Origin: JAWUXM01 sp034111325
GTDB taxonomy: Bacteria; Pseudomonadota; Alphaproteobacteria; Rickettsiales; JABIRX01
Reading direction: 5' to 3'
Length of the DNA stretch: 64,000 nucleotides
Assembly (NCBI GenBank): GCA_034111325.1
Contig: JAWUXM010000013.1
Location: forward strand, 1-64,000
Within the stretch, counting starts at the first letter, position 1. Each line of letters begins with the position of its first letter. The translations under genes and the position numbers were made by a program. Positions 43,124 to 51,665 of this stretch are shown here, one piece after another. Under the pieces are notes generated by a model. That model did not search any database. It worked only from the letters and a program-made list of their open reading frames with translations, and was not told the DNA's origin.

Positions 43124-43546
43124 TTACAGATTTTTCATGAAGTGAAATCCCTCAATCGTAAACTCCTCCTTCATATAAAGCTTGTGTGAGTTTTTGTTAG
43201 TCACATAAGAATCTAACACTAGTTTTTTACAACCTTCGGCTTTTGCTCTTTTTTGAATGTAGTCGAGCAGTTTTGAACCAACTGCCATTTGCCGATATTT
43301 TTTATCAACAATTATATTCATCACTTGTGCATATTTATCGCAATAAAACATTGTCGCAATAATATAGCCAGCAAGCCCGACAGGCTTGCCCTCTTCAAAG
43401 ACAACGATCATTTTATAGCCTTGCTTTTCGACCATTTCAGTAAGTTTCGTCGTGAACTCCTTTTTGCTCATTTTTGGATAGAGCTGCCCAATAAGTTTAA
43501 AAAACGGCAGCATGTCTGATGTTGCTTGATATTCTGTGATTTGCAT
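43124..43546 (-). CDS. GNAT family N-acetyltransferase
   Basis: A 140-residue GNAT domain. The acetyl-CoA motif is in IIVDKKYRQMAVGSKLLDYI near residues 82-102 (Q/RxxGxG-like, with a serine or valine in place of one Gly), with the preceding GLAGYIIATMFYCDKYAQVM strand. C-terminal NSHKLYMKEEFTIEGFHFMK is typical. The substrate is not deducible. It is divergent from argG by 46 bp; an amino acid or small-molecule substrate is possible. Confidence 0.85.
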   Translation of the reverse strand: MQITEYQATSDMLPFFKLIGQLYPKMSKKEFTTKLTEMVEKQGYKMIVVFEEGKPVGLAGYIIATMFYCDKYAQVMNIIVDKKYRQMAVGSKLLDYIQKRAKAEGCKKLVLDSYVTNKNSHKLYMKEEFTIEGFHFMKNL

Positions 43547-43592
43547 GTTATTGTCCGTCCTCAGTTAAATTTGACTTATATATAACAAAATC

Positions 43593-44795
43593 ATGACTAA
43601 AGACAACATAAAAAAAGTTGTCCTAGCCTATTCTGGCGGCTTAGACACATCGATCATTCTAAAGTGGTTACAGGATGAATATCAATGCGAAGTAATCGCT
43701 TTTACCGCTGATATTGGTCAAGGTGAAGAAATTGAGCCTGCAAGGGAGAAAGCCTTAAAATTAGGCGCAAGCAAGGTTTTTGTGGTAGACCTAAAAGAAG
43801 AATTCGTTAAAGACTTTGTTTTCCCGATGATGCGGGCTAATGCGCTATATGAAGGCACATATCTACTCGGCACCTCAATTGCCAGACCTTTAATTTCTAA
43901 AAAACAAATAGAAATCGCTAAAGAAGTCGGCGCTGATGCTGTTGCCCATGGCGCAACTGGCAAGGGTAATGACCAAGTTCGGTTTGAACTCGGCTATTAT
44001 GCACTAAACCCAGATATTAAAGTTATCGCTCCTTGGAGAGAGTGGGATTTAGACACAAGGCAAAAACTCATCGATTACGCTGAAAAACACAATATCCCTA
44101 TCAGTAAGGATAAAAGAGGTGAAGCTCCATATTCTACCGATGCAAATTTACTGCATATTTCCTATGAAGGCAAAGTTTTGGAAGACCCGTGGGAAAGCTA
44201 TGATGACTCTATGCTACAAAGAGTTACGCCGCCAGAACAAGCACCTGACAAAGCGGAGATTATAGAAATCACTTTTGAAAAAGGTGATGCTGTGGCGATA
44301 GATGGCAAAACTCTATCACCTGCAAATATACTCGATCAACTCAATAAAATCGGCGGCAGAAATGGCGTAGGAATTGACGATATCGTTGAAAATAGATATA
44401 TCGGGATCAAGTCAAGAGGAGTTTACGAAACACCTGGAGGCACGGTTCTTTTAGCTGCCCATCGGGCGATTGAATCAATTACCTTAGATAGAGAGGCTGG
44501 TCATTTAAAAGATGAGCTCATGCCAAAATATGCATCGCTAATCTATAATGGTTATTGGTGGAGTCCTGAGCGGGAGATGCTCCAAGCGTTGATCGATAAA
44601 TCACAAACTAACGTCTCGGGCGTGGTGAAAGTGAAGCTTTATAAGGGTAATGTCATCATATTAGGCAGAAAATCACCAAATAGTATTTATGATGAGAACC
44701 TTGCAAGTTTCGAAAGCAACACTAACTATAATCAAGCAGATGCTGAAGGGTTTATTAAACTCAATTCGCTAAGGTTAAAGTTAAACAAGAAATAA
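43593..44795 (+). CDS. argG: Argininosuccinate synthase
   Basis: A 400-residue enzyme joining citrulline and aspartate with ATP. The ATP pyrophosphatase loop AYSGGLDTSIIL is at residues 12-23, followed by FTADIGQGEE, GTSIARPLI, HGATGKGNDQVRFE, APWREWDL, and YSTDANLLHISYEG. It continues the argD-argF pathway. argH is not next to it. Confidence 0.97.
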   Translation: MTKDNIKKVVLAYSGGLDTSIILKWLQDEYQCEVIAFTADIGQGEEIEPAREKALKLGASKVFVVDLKEEFVKDFVFPMMRANALYEGTYLLGTSIARPLISKKQIEIAKEVGADAVAHGATGKGNDQVRFELGYYALNPDIKVIAPWREWDLDTRQKLIDYAEKHNIPISKDKRGEAPYSTDANLLHISYEGKVLEDPWESYDDSMLQRVTPPEQAPDKAEIIEITFEKGDAVAIDGKTLSPANILDQLNKIGGRNGVGIDDIVENRYIGIKSRGVYETPGGTVLLAAHRAIESITLDREAGHLKDELMPKYASLIYNGYWWSPEREMLQALIDKSQTNVSGVVKVKLYKGNVIILGRKSPNSIYDENLASFESNTNYNQADAEGFIKLNSLRLKLNKK

Positions 44796-44858
44796 GACAC
44801 CACTTATACTCCCCTTAATAGAGGGGAATTGATCTCACTAATTTTTGATAGGGCACCT

Positions 44859-45416
44859 ATGTTTATCCAAACCGAAGAAACGCCAAATCCATCAACGCTA
44901 AAATTCATTCCTGGAGTTAAAGTTATGCCAAGCGGCACAGCAGCATTCGCTAAAAAAGAAGATTGTAGCAACTCGCCATTAGCCAGTGCATTATTCGAAT
45001 CACCATATGTAAAGGGTGTTTTTTTTGGCTCAGATTTTATCACTATTACCAAAGCTGAAGGTAAAGAATGGGACATTATAAAAACTGAGATTTTATCAAT
45101 AATTATGGATCATTTCACAACTGGCGGTGAAGTGATGAATAGCGAGAAAACGGAACCTTCTGTTTCCAACGCAATCAATGATGATGATGACGAGATCGTC
45201 AAACAAATCAAAGCCTTGATTGAAGAGCGTATCCGTCCTGCTGTTGCTATGGATGGCGGCGATATTGTCTTCCACAAATTTGAAGATGGCGTTTTACATC
45301 TTGAAATGCACGGCGCTTGTTCTGGCTGCCCGAGCTCTGCGGTGACGCTTAAAAATGGCATAGAGAATATGTTGCAGCACTATGTACCAGAAGTTCTACG
45401 CGTCGAAGCAATCTAG
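44859..45416 (+). CDS. nfuA: NifU-like Fe-S cluster carrier (Nfu)
   Basis: A 185-residue Nfu scaffold. The N-terminal Nfu_N domain begins MFIQTEETPNPSTLKFIPG, and the C-terminal NifU domain has HGACSGCPSSAVTLKNGIE, whose CXXC holds a [4Fe-4S] cluster at a dimer interface. The start at 44859 is chosen from family length; ten upstream codons are not conserved. A mosaic element A plus C repeat follows the stop. Between argG and this gene is a small C-like hairpin at 44797-44826. Confidence 0.94.
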   Translation: MFIQTEETPNPSTLKFIPGVKVMPSGTAAFAKKEDCSNSPLASALFESPYVKGVFFGSDFITITKAEGKEWDIIKTEILSIIMDHFTTGGEVMNSEKTEPSVSNAINDDDDEIVKQIKALIEERIRPAVAMDGGDIVFHKFEDGVLHLEMHGACSGCPSSAVTLKNGIENMLQHYVPEVLRVEAI

Positions 45417-45599
45417 TTTTTTGGTGCCTTTTTGCACCCTTTTTAGCATTCCGTTAAAGCTCCCTCTCCCTTAATCATAAGGGAGAGGGCTGGGGTGAGG
45501 GTTTGCAGGGTGTTAGGGTGAGGATAATTAGATGGACTCACTCACGCGGAACATTCACTAAAAATCATCACAAAAATTCTACCAAAACACCCTAGATTT
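45411..45599 (+). repeat. Mosaic of element A with a C-type repeat inserted (behind nfuA)
   Basis: The left end of A includes the nfuA stop (CAATCTAGTTTTTTGG) and runs to TTTTTAGC. A C-type repeat then begins (ATTCCGTTAAAGC, CCCTCTCCC, GGGAGAGGG, GTGAGGGTTTG; 45448-45505). The right arm of A resumes with GGAACATTCACTAAAAATC and ends CTAGATTT. The remaining 170 bp before the next gene hold nothing recognisable. Confidence 0.72.
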
Positions 45600-45769
45600 A
45601 TACCTTCAGAATCCAAGATCGAAAATCTGAAGATTTGCAACATCATATTGATTTAATAGCACATTTGCAAAGCAGCAAAGTTTAACAAAAACCCTCTCAA
45701 AATTTACGCACTAGAAACTATTTCGATTTAGTTAAAAGAAAACTTTGACAGTTTATCTTATTTTTTAGA

Positions 45770-46750
45770 TCAAACCAACTCTTTTAATGTCTTAATATTC
45801 AAATTTCGTACTGAATAAACTTTATCCATTTTTTCTAAGAAAGGTCTAGTTTTATATACTTCATCAGCAACAAAAATATATGTCCCATGATTGGTAATGG
45901 TTTTTGCCTTCTCTTCATTCAAATCTAACCCTATAGTAATTTCTATACTAACATCTATTTTACTTGTAAGGGATGTTTTTATAAATTGCTTATATCTTTC
46001 CCTTAAAGTTCTTTTTGCCCCGATTCCGTATGTTTTTTTATCGAGCTCAAAGAAAAAATCATATTCCGTACTTTTATCATTCTTATCATGGATTTTTGTA
46101 ATATTTTTTATGCCAGATTTGTTTAAAACAGAAAGTATCCTATTTTCATAATTCGACCCTGAATCAGATTTGATCGACTGGTCAATGGATTCATTAAATA
46201 TTAACATAAAAATTTGATTTGATTCCAAACCCTTCTTTTTAAGTTTTATTGCCGTCTTAGAAATATCTGCAATGATGTCACATGCATTTTGAGACATGAA
46301 ATTCACCTCTCCATTATTCAGCTTTTCAAAAAACAGCAATGCTAGCAATGCGCCGCTTACTCTGGCATTATAGGACTTTAATGCAGATATTTTATCATAT
46401 TCAAGTGATAAGGGGTGTAATTCCAGCAATTTACCCAGAGCTATAGTTCCTGATATTTTTGCTTCCTGTAATAATAAATCTTTAATTTGGTATAGCTTTA
46501 GGCTAAAATCTAGGAGGTTTATGTCACTAGAATTTGCCAACCTTAAACCTATCTCCTTGACATGCTCAAGTTTAGACTGTGATTTGACAAATATCTTTTC
46601 CAAACTTTCTATTAAAGCAGTTGGATTGCTTTTTAGAAGGTTGATATTTTCAATTATTAACATTGCTTGCGTATTTGCAGGCTTAAGCTTTAATATACTC
46701 TCTGCGAAGAAAGCAAACATTAAGTTAATATCTAATTTTCGAGCTCTCAT
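45770..46750 (-). CDS. Probable type II restriction endonuclease (EcoRII/PspGI-like active site)
   Basis: A 326-residue protein. A helical N-terminal 200 residues has no clear assignment. Residues 229-255 carry a PD-(D/E)XK-type nuclease core: EYDFFFELDKKTYGIGAK followed by RTLRERYKQF. The sequence K-X-T-X-(K/R)-(D/E)-R-X-(R/K)-Q is characteristic of EcoRII-C/PspGI-related enzymes, with K246 as catalytic lysine and D231 as candidate acid. The start overlaps the HNH gene by 4 bp. Along with the truncated methyltransferase upstream, this looks like the restriction partner of a cytosine methyltransferase. The exact recognition site is unknown. Confidence 0.65.
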   Translation of the reverse strand: MRARKLDINLMFAFFAESILKLKPANTQAMLIIENINLLKSNPTALIESLEKIFVKSQSKLEHVKEIGLRLANSSDINLLDFSLKLYQIKDLLLQEAKISGTIALGKLLELHPLSLEYDKISALKSYNARVSGALLALLFFEKLNNGEVNFMSQNACDIIADISKTAIKLKKKGLESNQIFMLIFNESIDQSIKSDSGSNYENRILSVLNKSGIKNITKIHDKNDKSTEYDFFFELDKKTYGIGAKRTLRERYKQFIKTSLTSKIDVSIEITIGLDLNEEKAKTITNHGTYIFVADEVYKTRPFLEKMDKVYSVRNLNIKTLKELV

Positions 46751-47526
46751 AATAACTCTTTGTTAAAATAATTCTCCAAATGGTAGGCTAAAAAATCAAG
46801 ATTTGGCAAAAATCTTTCAGGCAAGGATATCTTCTTCCCCTCAATTGGTTTGAAATATTTTTTAAAATAGTCTTTTTGATAAGATTTTTTTAGGTAATCC
46901 GAAAACACAATTGCATAACTTCTATCAAACCCTATCAATCCTCTATCAAAGCACTTATCGTAAAATGCATCAAGGCAAATACCATTTTCAGGATTTAATC
47001 GATTATTTTCATCATCGCCCCAAGGCTTAATATGACTAGCTATTAGTACAGAAGGCATATCTATACCTGAAATGGCACATTTATAATTGTAATTTGCAAG
47101 AATAATTTTTCTAAATAAATTTTGATTTACTCTTGTTTTTACTATTCTTTCTTTTGTTAAACCTTTGAAATCCTTAATGTCTAAAAAATTGCGTTCATAC
47201 TTTTTTTCTAATGTTTTGTTTTCCAATTTAGCTAGTATTAATTCACTTTCATACATTAAGTTTTCTCTATTACTAATGTATCTATCAAAAATTGGCTGAC
47301 ATTGTTTCTTCCCTCCTTTTAATCCCTTAATACCCCTGTTTTGATGAAATGGGTCAACATGAGCAAAATTAGACAGCCTCATTGCAATTGATGATGGTGT
47401 CCTATTTAACAAATTAGCCAACTCCACGACTTCTGGTGTGCGATGATCCATCTTACCAAAAGGTAACCTTAAGTAGAGATTGAAAGTAACAATATATTCA
47501 TGGTCTTGCCATATCTTGTTTTGCAT
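46747..47526 (-). CDS. HNH endonuclease of the restriction-associated HNH_2 type
   Basis: A 259-residue protein. The N-terminal part (NLYLRLPFGKMDHRTPEVVE, NRTPSSIAMRLSNFAHVDP) is a helical domain seen ahead of HNH nucleases in restriction loci. Residues about 141-200 contain the HNH core: CAISGIDMPSVLIASHIKPW then NGICLDAFYDKCFDRGLIGF. The gene starts eight bases after the truncated methyltransferase and overlaps the next nuclease by 4 bp, so the three form one operon. Confidence 0.8.
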   Translation of the reverse strand: MQNKIWQDHEYIVTFNLYLRLPFGKMDHRTPEVVELANLLNRTPSSIAMRLSNFAHVDPFHQNRGIKGLKGGKKQCQPIFDRYISNRENLMYESELILAKLENKTLEKKYERNFLDIKDFKGLTKERIVKTRVNQNLFRKIILANYNYKCAISGIDMPSVLIASHIKPWGDDENNRLNPENGICLDAFYDKCFDRGLIGFDRSYAIVFSDYLKKSYQKDYFKKYFKPIEGKKISLPERFLPNLDFLAYHLENYFNKELL

Positions 47527-47534
47527 TCAGTTCT

Positions 47535-47681
47535 TTAATTTTCTTCATAAGTCATTTGTGCGTATTTATCCCACTCCGAAGAAAAAACACACTCCCCAAA
47601 AACACCCTCAAATCCAAGGCGTATGCCTCCAACGCCTGCGAAAAGATCAATAAATTTAAGGTTTTGGTTATTATTTATCAT
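47535..47681 (-). pseudogene. Truncated DNA (cytosine-5) methyltransferase, first 48 codons only
   Basis: The frame from the ATG at 47681 reads MINNNQNLKFIDLFAGVGG, continuing IRLGFEGVFGECVFSSEWDK and AQMTYEEN before a TAA stop at 47535. This is an exact fit to motif I (FAGXGG) and motif II (SE-D-AQ-TY) at the N-terminus of C5 methyltransferases, which normally run to about 320-420 residues. Motif IV with the catalytic PCQ Cys and everything after is missing; the HNH gene begins eight bases on. A remnant, not a working enzyme. Confidence 0.85.
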
Positions 47682-47779
47682 TTATAATCATTATTTCCTT
47701 TTTGCTAACAACATTTTTTAGTGTAAAGTGCTAGCCTTATTTAGCATTGTTTTTTTCTCTGAATTATAACTATATAAGA

Positions 47780-48850
47780 TCAGATTTTTACGTAATGTCC
47801 CATTTTGCGGTTTGGACGTGCATCACGCTTCCCATAATCATAAGCCACAACGCCTGCTTGCGTACGTAATTCAGCTATTTGGCTGATTTCATCGCCGATT
47901 AGATTGAACATTTCTGCCTTATGAATGAATGCGCTATCGCCAAACTCCATACCGCAAATAGCACGGATTGCTTGTTCAAACTGGCTAGCCTTGCATGCCT
48001 CAATGGTTAAGTGACCTGAATTATGCACACGTGGTGCGATTTCGTTAACTATCAGCTGCCCATCACGCACGAAGAACTCAATGGTTAGAACCCCGACAAA
48101 ATCCAGCGCATTTGCGATTTTAACGGCTATTTCCTGCGCATTTCGGTTCAAACCCTCACTTATCAGTGCTGGCACCTTACTTTGCCTTAAAATGCCGCTT
48201 TCGTGGTGATTTTCGATTGCATCATAGCATAAAACTTCGCCAACGCTAGAGCGTGCGGCAATGATTGAAATTTCTTTCTGATAATTGATGAATTCTTCCA
48301 AAACTTTTGGTAATTTTGTTTCTGCTGCTTTTTGCCATATTGCAGCTAAATCATCACCCTGCTTGATTACGAATTGTCCTTTGCCATCATAGCCATTTTC
48401 TGCGATTTTTAAGATTCCCCTACCACCAAAACCCTCAACTGCTTTGACAAAAGCTGCTTGGTCTCCAACCTCATGGAAATTTGCTACATTAGTAATTTTG
48501 CTAATAAACTTCTTCTCACGCAGGCGATTTTGCGCAATAAAAACACTGTTTGAATTTGGACGCAAAATAGCGTGTTTTTCAATATATTGCAAAGATTCAA
48601 CAGGGATGTTCTCAAATTCTAATGTTACGACATCAACTGCCTTACAAAAAGCCGCCAGAGCCTTTTCATCATTATATTGTGCATTGGTTACATAGTCCGC
48701 GACATGATTTGCTGGCGAGTTAGCTTCAGGACAAAATATGTGAGTTTTATAGCCAAGTTTCTGCGCGGCTTGACTTAATAACATAGCGAGCTGCCCGCCG
48801 CCGATAATACCAATGATTTGCGGAGAAGAAGTGATAGTTTTATCAGACAT
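47780..48850 (-). CDS. purK: N5-carboxyaminoimidazole ribonucleotide synthase
   Basis: A 356-residue ATP-grasp enzyme that carboxylates AIR to N5-CAIR in purine synthesis. IGIIGGGQLAMLLSQAAQKL at the N-terminus, LKIAENGYDGKGQFVI with the ATP-grasp lysine, EISIIAARSSVGEVLCYD, and NEIAPRVHNSGHLTIEAC. It overlaps purE by 1 bp and acts directly before it. The C-terminus ends at TAAAAATCTGATC, a sequence like the start of an element A, but no full copy follows. Confidence 0.96.
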   Translation of the reverse strand: MSDKTITSSPQIIGIIGGGQLAMLLSQAAQKLGYKTHIFCPEANSPANHVADYVTNAQYNDEKALAAFCKAVDVVTLEFENIPVESLQYIEKHAILRPNSNSVFIAQNRLREKKFISKITNVANFHEVGDQAAFVKAVEGFGGRGILKIAENGYDGKGQFVIKQGDDLAAIWQKAAETKLPKVLEEFINYQKEISIIAARSSVGEVLCYDAIENHHESGILRQSKVPALISEGLNRNAQEIAVKIANALDFVGVLTIEFFVRDGQLIVNEIAPRVHNSGHLTIEACKASQFEQAIRAICGMEFGDSAFIHKAEMFNLIGDEISQIAELRTQAGVVAYDYGKRDARPNRKMGHYVKI

Positions 48851-49350
48851 TATTCTTGAGGAGTTTCAGGAATTGATGCAGTTTGTTTCTCACGCCAAAC
48901 TTCAAGCTTTGTGGATAGCTTTTCATCACTTAAGGCTAAAATAGAGATTGCTTGTAACGCTGCATTTGTAGCGCCCGCTTTACCGATTGCTAATGTACTA
49001 ACTGGAATGCCAGCAGGCATTTGTACGATTGAGAGTAGGCTATCTAGGCCTTTAAGAGCTTTGCTTTTTATTGGCACACCTAAAACTGGCAGAATAGTCA
49101 TTGAAGCAACCATACCTGGTAAATGAGCTGCACCGCCGGCACCAGCAATAATGACTTTTATGCCGCGTGTTTGCGCGTTCTCAGAGAAATTAACTAGGCG
49201 TTTTGGCGTTCTATGTGCTGAGACAATCCGTGTTTCAAAATTTACACCAAATTCTGTAAGAATTTCAGAGGTTTTTTCCATTGTTTCCCAATCCGACTTG
49301 CTACCCATTATTATGCTAACAACCGGAGAGAATTTTGTATCAGTGCTCAT
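48850..49350 (-). CDS. purE: N5-carboxyaminoimidazole ribonucleotide mutase
   Basis: A 166-residue class I PurE that moves the carboxyl group of N5-CAIR to give CAIR. Signatures: SIIMGSKSDWETMEKTSEIL, SAHRTPKRLVNFSE, and IIAGAGGAAHLPGMVASMT followed by LPVLGVPIKS. Presence of purK confirms the class I, two-step route. DUF465-like gene lies just upstream (15 bp), a pairing also seen in other Alphaproteobacteria. Confidence 0.97.
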   Translation of the reverse strand: MSTDTKFSPVVSIIMGSKSDWETMEKTSEILTEFGVNFETRIVSAHRTPKRLVNFSENAQTRGIKVIIAGAGGAAHLPGMVASMTILPVLGVPIKSKALKGLDSLLSIVQMPAGIPVSTLAIGKAGATNAALQAISILALSDEKLSTKLEVWREKQTASIPETPQE

Positions 49351-49364
49351 GATTTTATTATAAA

Positions 49365-49541
49365 TTATGCAATTACGTCAGGATAGAGAAAACTATCTAA
49401 CTCCTTAATTCTGGACTCTATAAGATTTTTTTGCAATGCTAAACTCACCAGCGTTTCAACATGTGTGCTCCTACTGTACTCTTGTTGAATTAAACGATCA
49501 ATTTCTGTAACTTTCTCACGCAAAACCTTTAGCTCTGCCAT
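49365..49541 (-). CDS. DUF465 (YdcH-like) small helical protein
   Basis: A 58-residue helical hairpin resembling DUF465: ELKVLREKVTEIDRLIQQE, then ETLVSLALQKNLIESRIKEL. The start at 49541 is preferred because AAAGGA lies six bases upstream; a start twelve codons earlier has no such site. Function unknown. Small proteins of this family often precede purE in Alphaproteobacteria. Confidence 0.72.
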   Translation of the reverse strand: MAELKVLREKVTEIDRLIQQEYSRSTHVETLVSLALQKNLIESRIKELDSFLYPDVIA

Positions 49542-49634
49542 GAATTTCCTTTCTTCCTGAAACATAACAACCTTCAAAAATTGTTAATAAATACTCATAA
49601 CTCTATTGTAACACGAAAAACAACTCTTTGGAAA

Positions 49635-50360
49635 TTATTTTTTATCTCTTTTAAGCTTTTCTTTATCAGCTGGAAGAATCTTTTCATGTCCGCAGGCTTC
49701 ATCAGCTTGCCATGTGATATCATTCATCACACCTTCTAATTGCTTTTTGATCCGCTCTAGATCCTGCTTTGAAGATTCTCTAGGCACATAAATTGGTTGC
49801 GCAAAAATCAATTCTATACGACCAAAAGGTAGTGGAAATTGGAAGCGATCCCAACTATTTAAGAATTTGGCGCGACTCGTTGAATATGATACAGCGATAA
49901 TTGCAGCGCCTGTGCGCTGTGCGATCTCAACAACTGCACTAGAAATACGCATTCTCGGACCTCGCGGACCATCAGGCGTAATGCTAAGATTCTCGCCAGA
50001 TTTTAACTTTCTTATTACCTGCACTAATGCTTTAACCGCCCCCACATTTGAAGAACCGCGAATCCCTGTAATCTTTGACTTTGCCATGAATTTGGCAAGT
50101 AAATCGCCGTCACCATGGCTAGAGATCAAAGCATTCATTGTTTGCTTTGGGTAGAAGGGCTTTAATAAAAATTGAGAAAGTAATATGCGACTATGCCAAA
50201 CAGAATATATAAAATTCTGCCTTTTCGCATTCACTTCATCCATATAGTGCGCATTAGTCACCACTTTACGTGAAGTCAGCAAAACTAAGCGTACATATAA
50301 CATCACCAGAAATATGATAAAACTATCACTGATATTTGATAATAATTTGCTAATACTCAT
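49635..50360 (-). CDS. DUF374 family lysophospholipid acyltransferase-like protein
   Basis: A 241-residue membrane-associated protein of the LPLAT superfamily, DUF374 branch. One N-terminal membrane helix (residues about 12-30), the acyltransferase motif I in YSVWHSRILLSQ, ISSHGDGDLLAKFM, and motif III-like SITPDGPRGPRMRIS. DUF374 proteins lie next to waaA in many Alphaproteobacteria and are thought to act in lipid A or envelope lipid acylation; the substrate is not established. The ATG at 50360 is preferred over a TTG nine codons upstream. Divergent from waaA by 45 bp. Confidence 0.85.
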   Translation of the reverse strand: MSISKLLSNISDSFIIFLVMLYVRLVLLTSRKVVTNAHYMDEVNAKRQNFIYSVWHSRILLSQFLLKPFYPKQTMNALISSHGDGDLLAKFMAKSKITGIRGSSNVGAVKALVQVIRKLKSGENLSITPDGPRGPRMRISSAVVEIAQRTGAAIIAVSYSTSRAKFLNSWDRFQFPLPFGRIELIFAQPIYVPRESSKQDLERIKKQLEGVMNDITWQADEACGHEKILPADKEKLKRDKK

Positions 50361-50405
50361 CTTGCCGCTAAATATAAAGACCGTCAATGTAATGAAAAAA
50401 TACTA

Positions 50406-51665
50406 ATGTTCAAACTATATGCATTTTTAGTCACGATGCTCCAACCTTTTATCTATTTGCTGCTTAATTATCGCAGACGCATTGGCAAAGAGCATGCCAC
50501 CCGATTTCCTGAGCGCTTAGGTATTGCCACAAAAAAACGCCCAAATGGCAAAATCATATGGTTTCATGCTGCCTCTGTTGGTGAGTTAAATGCAATCTTG
50601 CCACTAATTAATCACATGGCTAAGGATAATCACAAACTTAATATTTTAGTTACTACAGTTACGCTAACATCTGCTGCTATTGCGCAGAAAAACTTACCTA
50701 AAAATTCTTTTCATCAATTTGTACCGATCGATACAAACAAGGCTGTTAAGCGGTTTTTAGCACATTGGAAACCTGATTTAGCTATTTGGACAGAATCTGA
50801 ATTATGGCCCAATTTAATTCATCGCACTCATAAGGTTTGTCGCTTAATTCTCCTCAATGCACGAATTTCTGATCGCTCATATAGTAAATGGTTAAAATAT
50901 CGTTTTTTTGCTCAACGTATTTTGGCAGAATTTGACCTAATCCTACCACAGGAAAACACTGATTTAGAACGGCTCAAAAGCCTTGGTGCAAAAAACATTC
51001 AATATATTGGTAATTTAAAATATGATGCGCCTGCTCTTGCTTTTGATAAAAGTGAGTTGGCAAAATTAAAAGCGCAAATTGGCAAAAGACCAGTTTTTGT
51101 CGCAGCTAGCACGCATAGTGGCGAAGAAGTGGAAATAATTAAATGCCACAAGATATTGCAAGAAAAACACCCTAATTTACTGACAATCATCGTCCCACGC
51201 CATAGTAAGCGCTCCGCAGAAATTGCAGAGGGATTATCAACTATCAATTTTGCTACACGCTCAATCAACGAGAAAATCACTGCCAAAACTGCAATATACT
51301 TGGCTGATACAATGGGTGAATTAGGGCTATTTTATAGCCTAGCAGATGTAAGCTTTGTCGGCGGTTCATTAATGGATGTTGGCGGTCATAACCCATTAGA
51401 GCCAGCAAGGTTTAAAAACGCCATTATCAGCGGCGCACATATCTTTAATTTCACGACAATTTACAATGAAATGCAGCAGGCCAAAGCGATACTCATTGCC
51501 AATGATTGTGCTGATCTTGCTAAGAAAATTGATCAATTACTCAATGATAAAGACAAAAGGGAGTTGCTTGGTAAAAATGCTTTTGCCTTAGCTGCCAGTA
51601 AAAAAGGTATTACTGAAAAAGCTGCAAGCATTATTAAAGAACGAATCGGTGGAATTGCGCAGTGA
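50406..51665 (+). CDS. waaA: 3-deoxy-D-manno-octulosonic acid transferase
   Basis: A 419-residue glycosyltransferase that adds Kdo to lipid A at the inner membrane. N-terminal helix; YRRRIGKEHATRFPERLGI, IWFHAASVGELNAILPLI with the catalytic Glu, and WTESELWPNLI; the donor domain has FVAASTHSGEEVEII, IIVPRHSKR, FVGGSLMDVGGHNPLEPA. This shows an LPS-bearing envelope with Kdo, unlike some Rickettsiales families that lack LPS. The 3' end overlaps the convergent second xth by 32 bp. Confidence 0.95.
   Translation: MFKLYAFLVTMLQPFIYLLLNYRRRIGKEHATRFPERLGIATKKRPNGKIIWFHAASVGELNAILPLINHMAKDNHKLNILVTTVTLTSAAIAQKNLPKNSFHQFVPIDTNKAVKRFLAHWKPDLAIWTESELWPNLIHRTHKVCRLILLNARISDRSYSKWLKYRFFAQRILAEFDLILPQENTDLERLKSLGAKNIQYIGNLKYDAPALAFDKSELAKLKAQIGKRPVFVAASTHSGEEVEIIKCHKILQEKHPNLLTIIVPRHSKRSAEIAEGLSTINFATRSINEKITAKTAIYLADTMGELGLFYSLADVSFVGGSLMDVGGHNPLEPARFKNAIISGAHIFNFTTIYNEMQQAKAILIANDCADLAKKIDQLLNDKDKRELLGKNAFALAASKKGITEKAASIIKERIGGIAQ

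Noticed and set aside
246..45599. Element A copies as a CRISPR array or as coding palindromic elements of the Rickettsia RPE type
   Set aside because: Copies are dispersed, not arrayed with spacers, and all lie between genes rather than inserted in frame within them.
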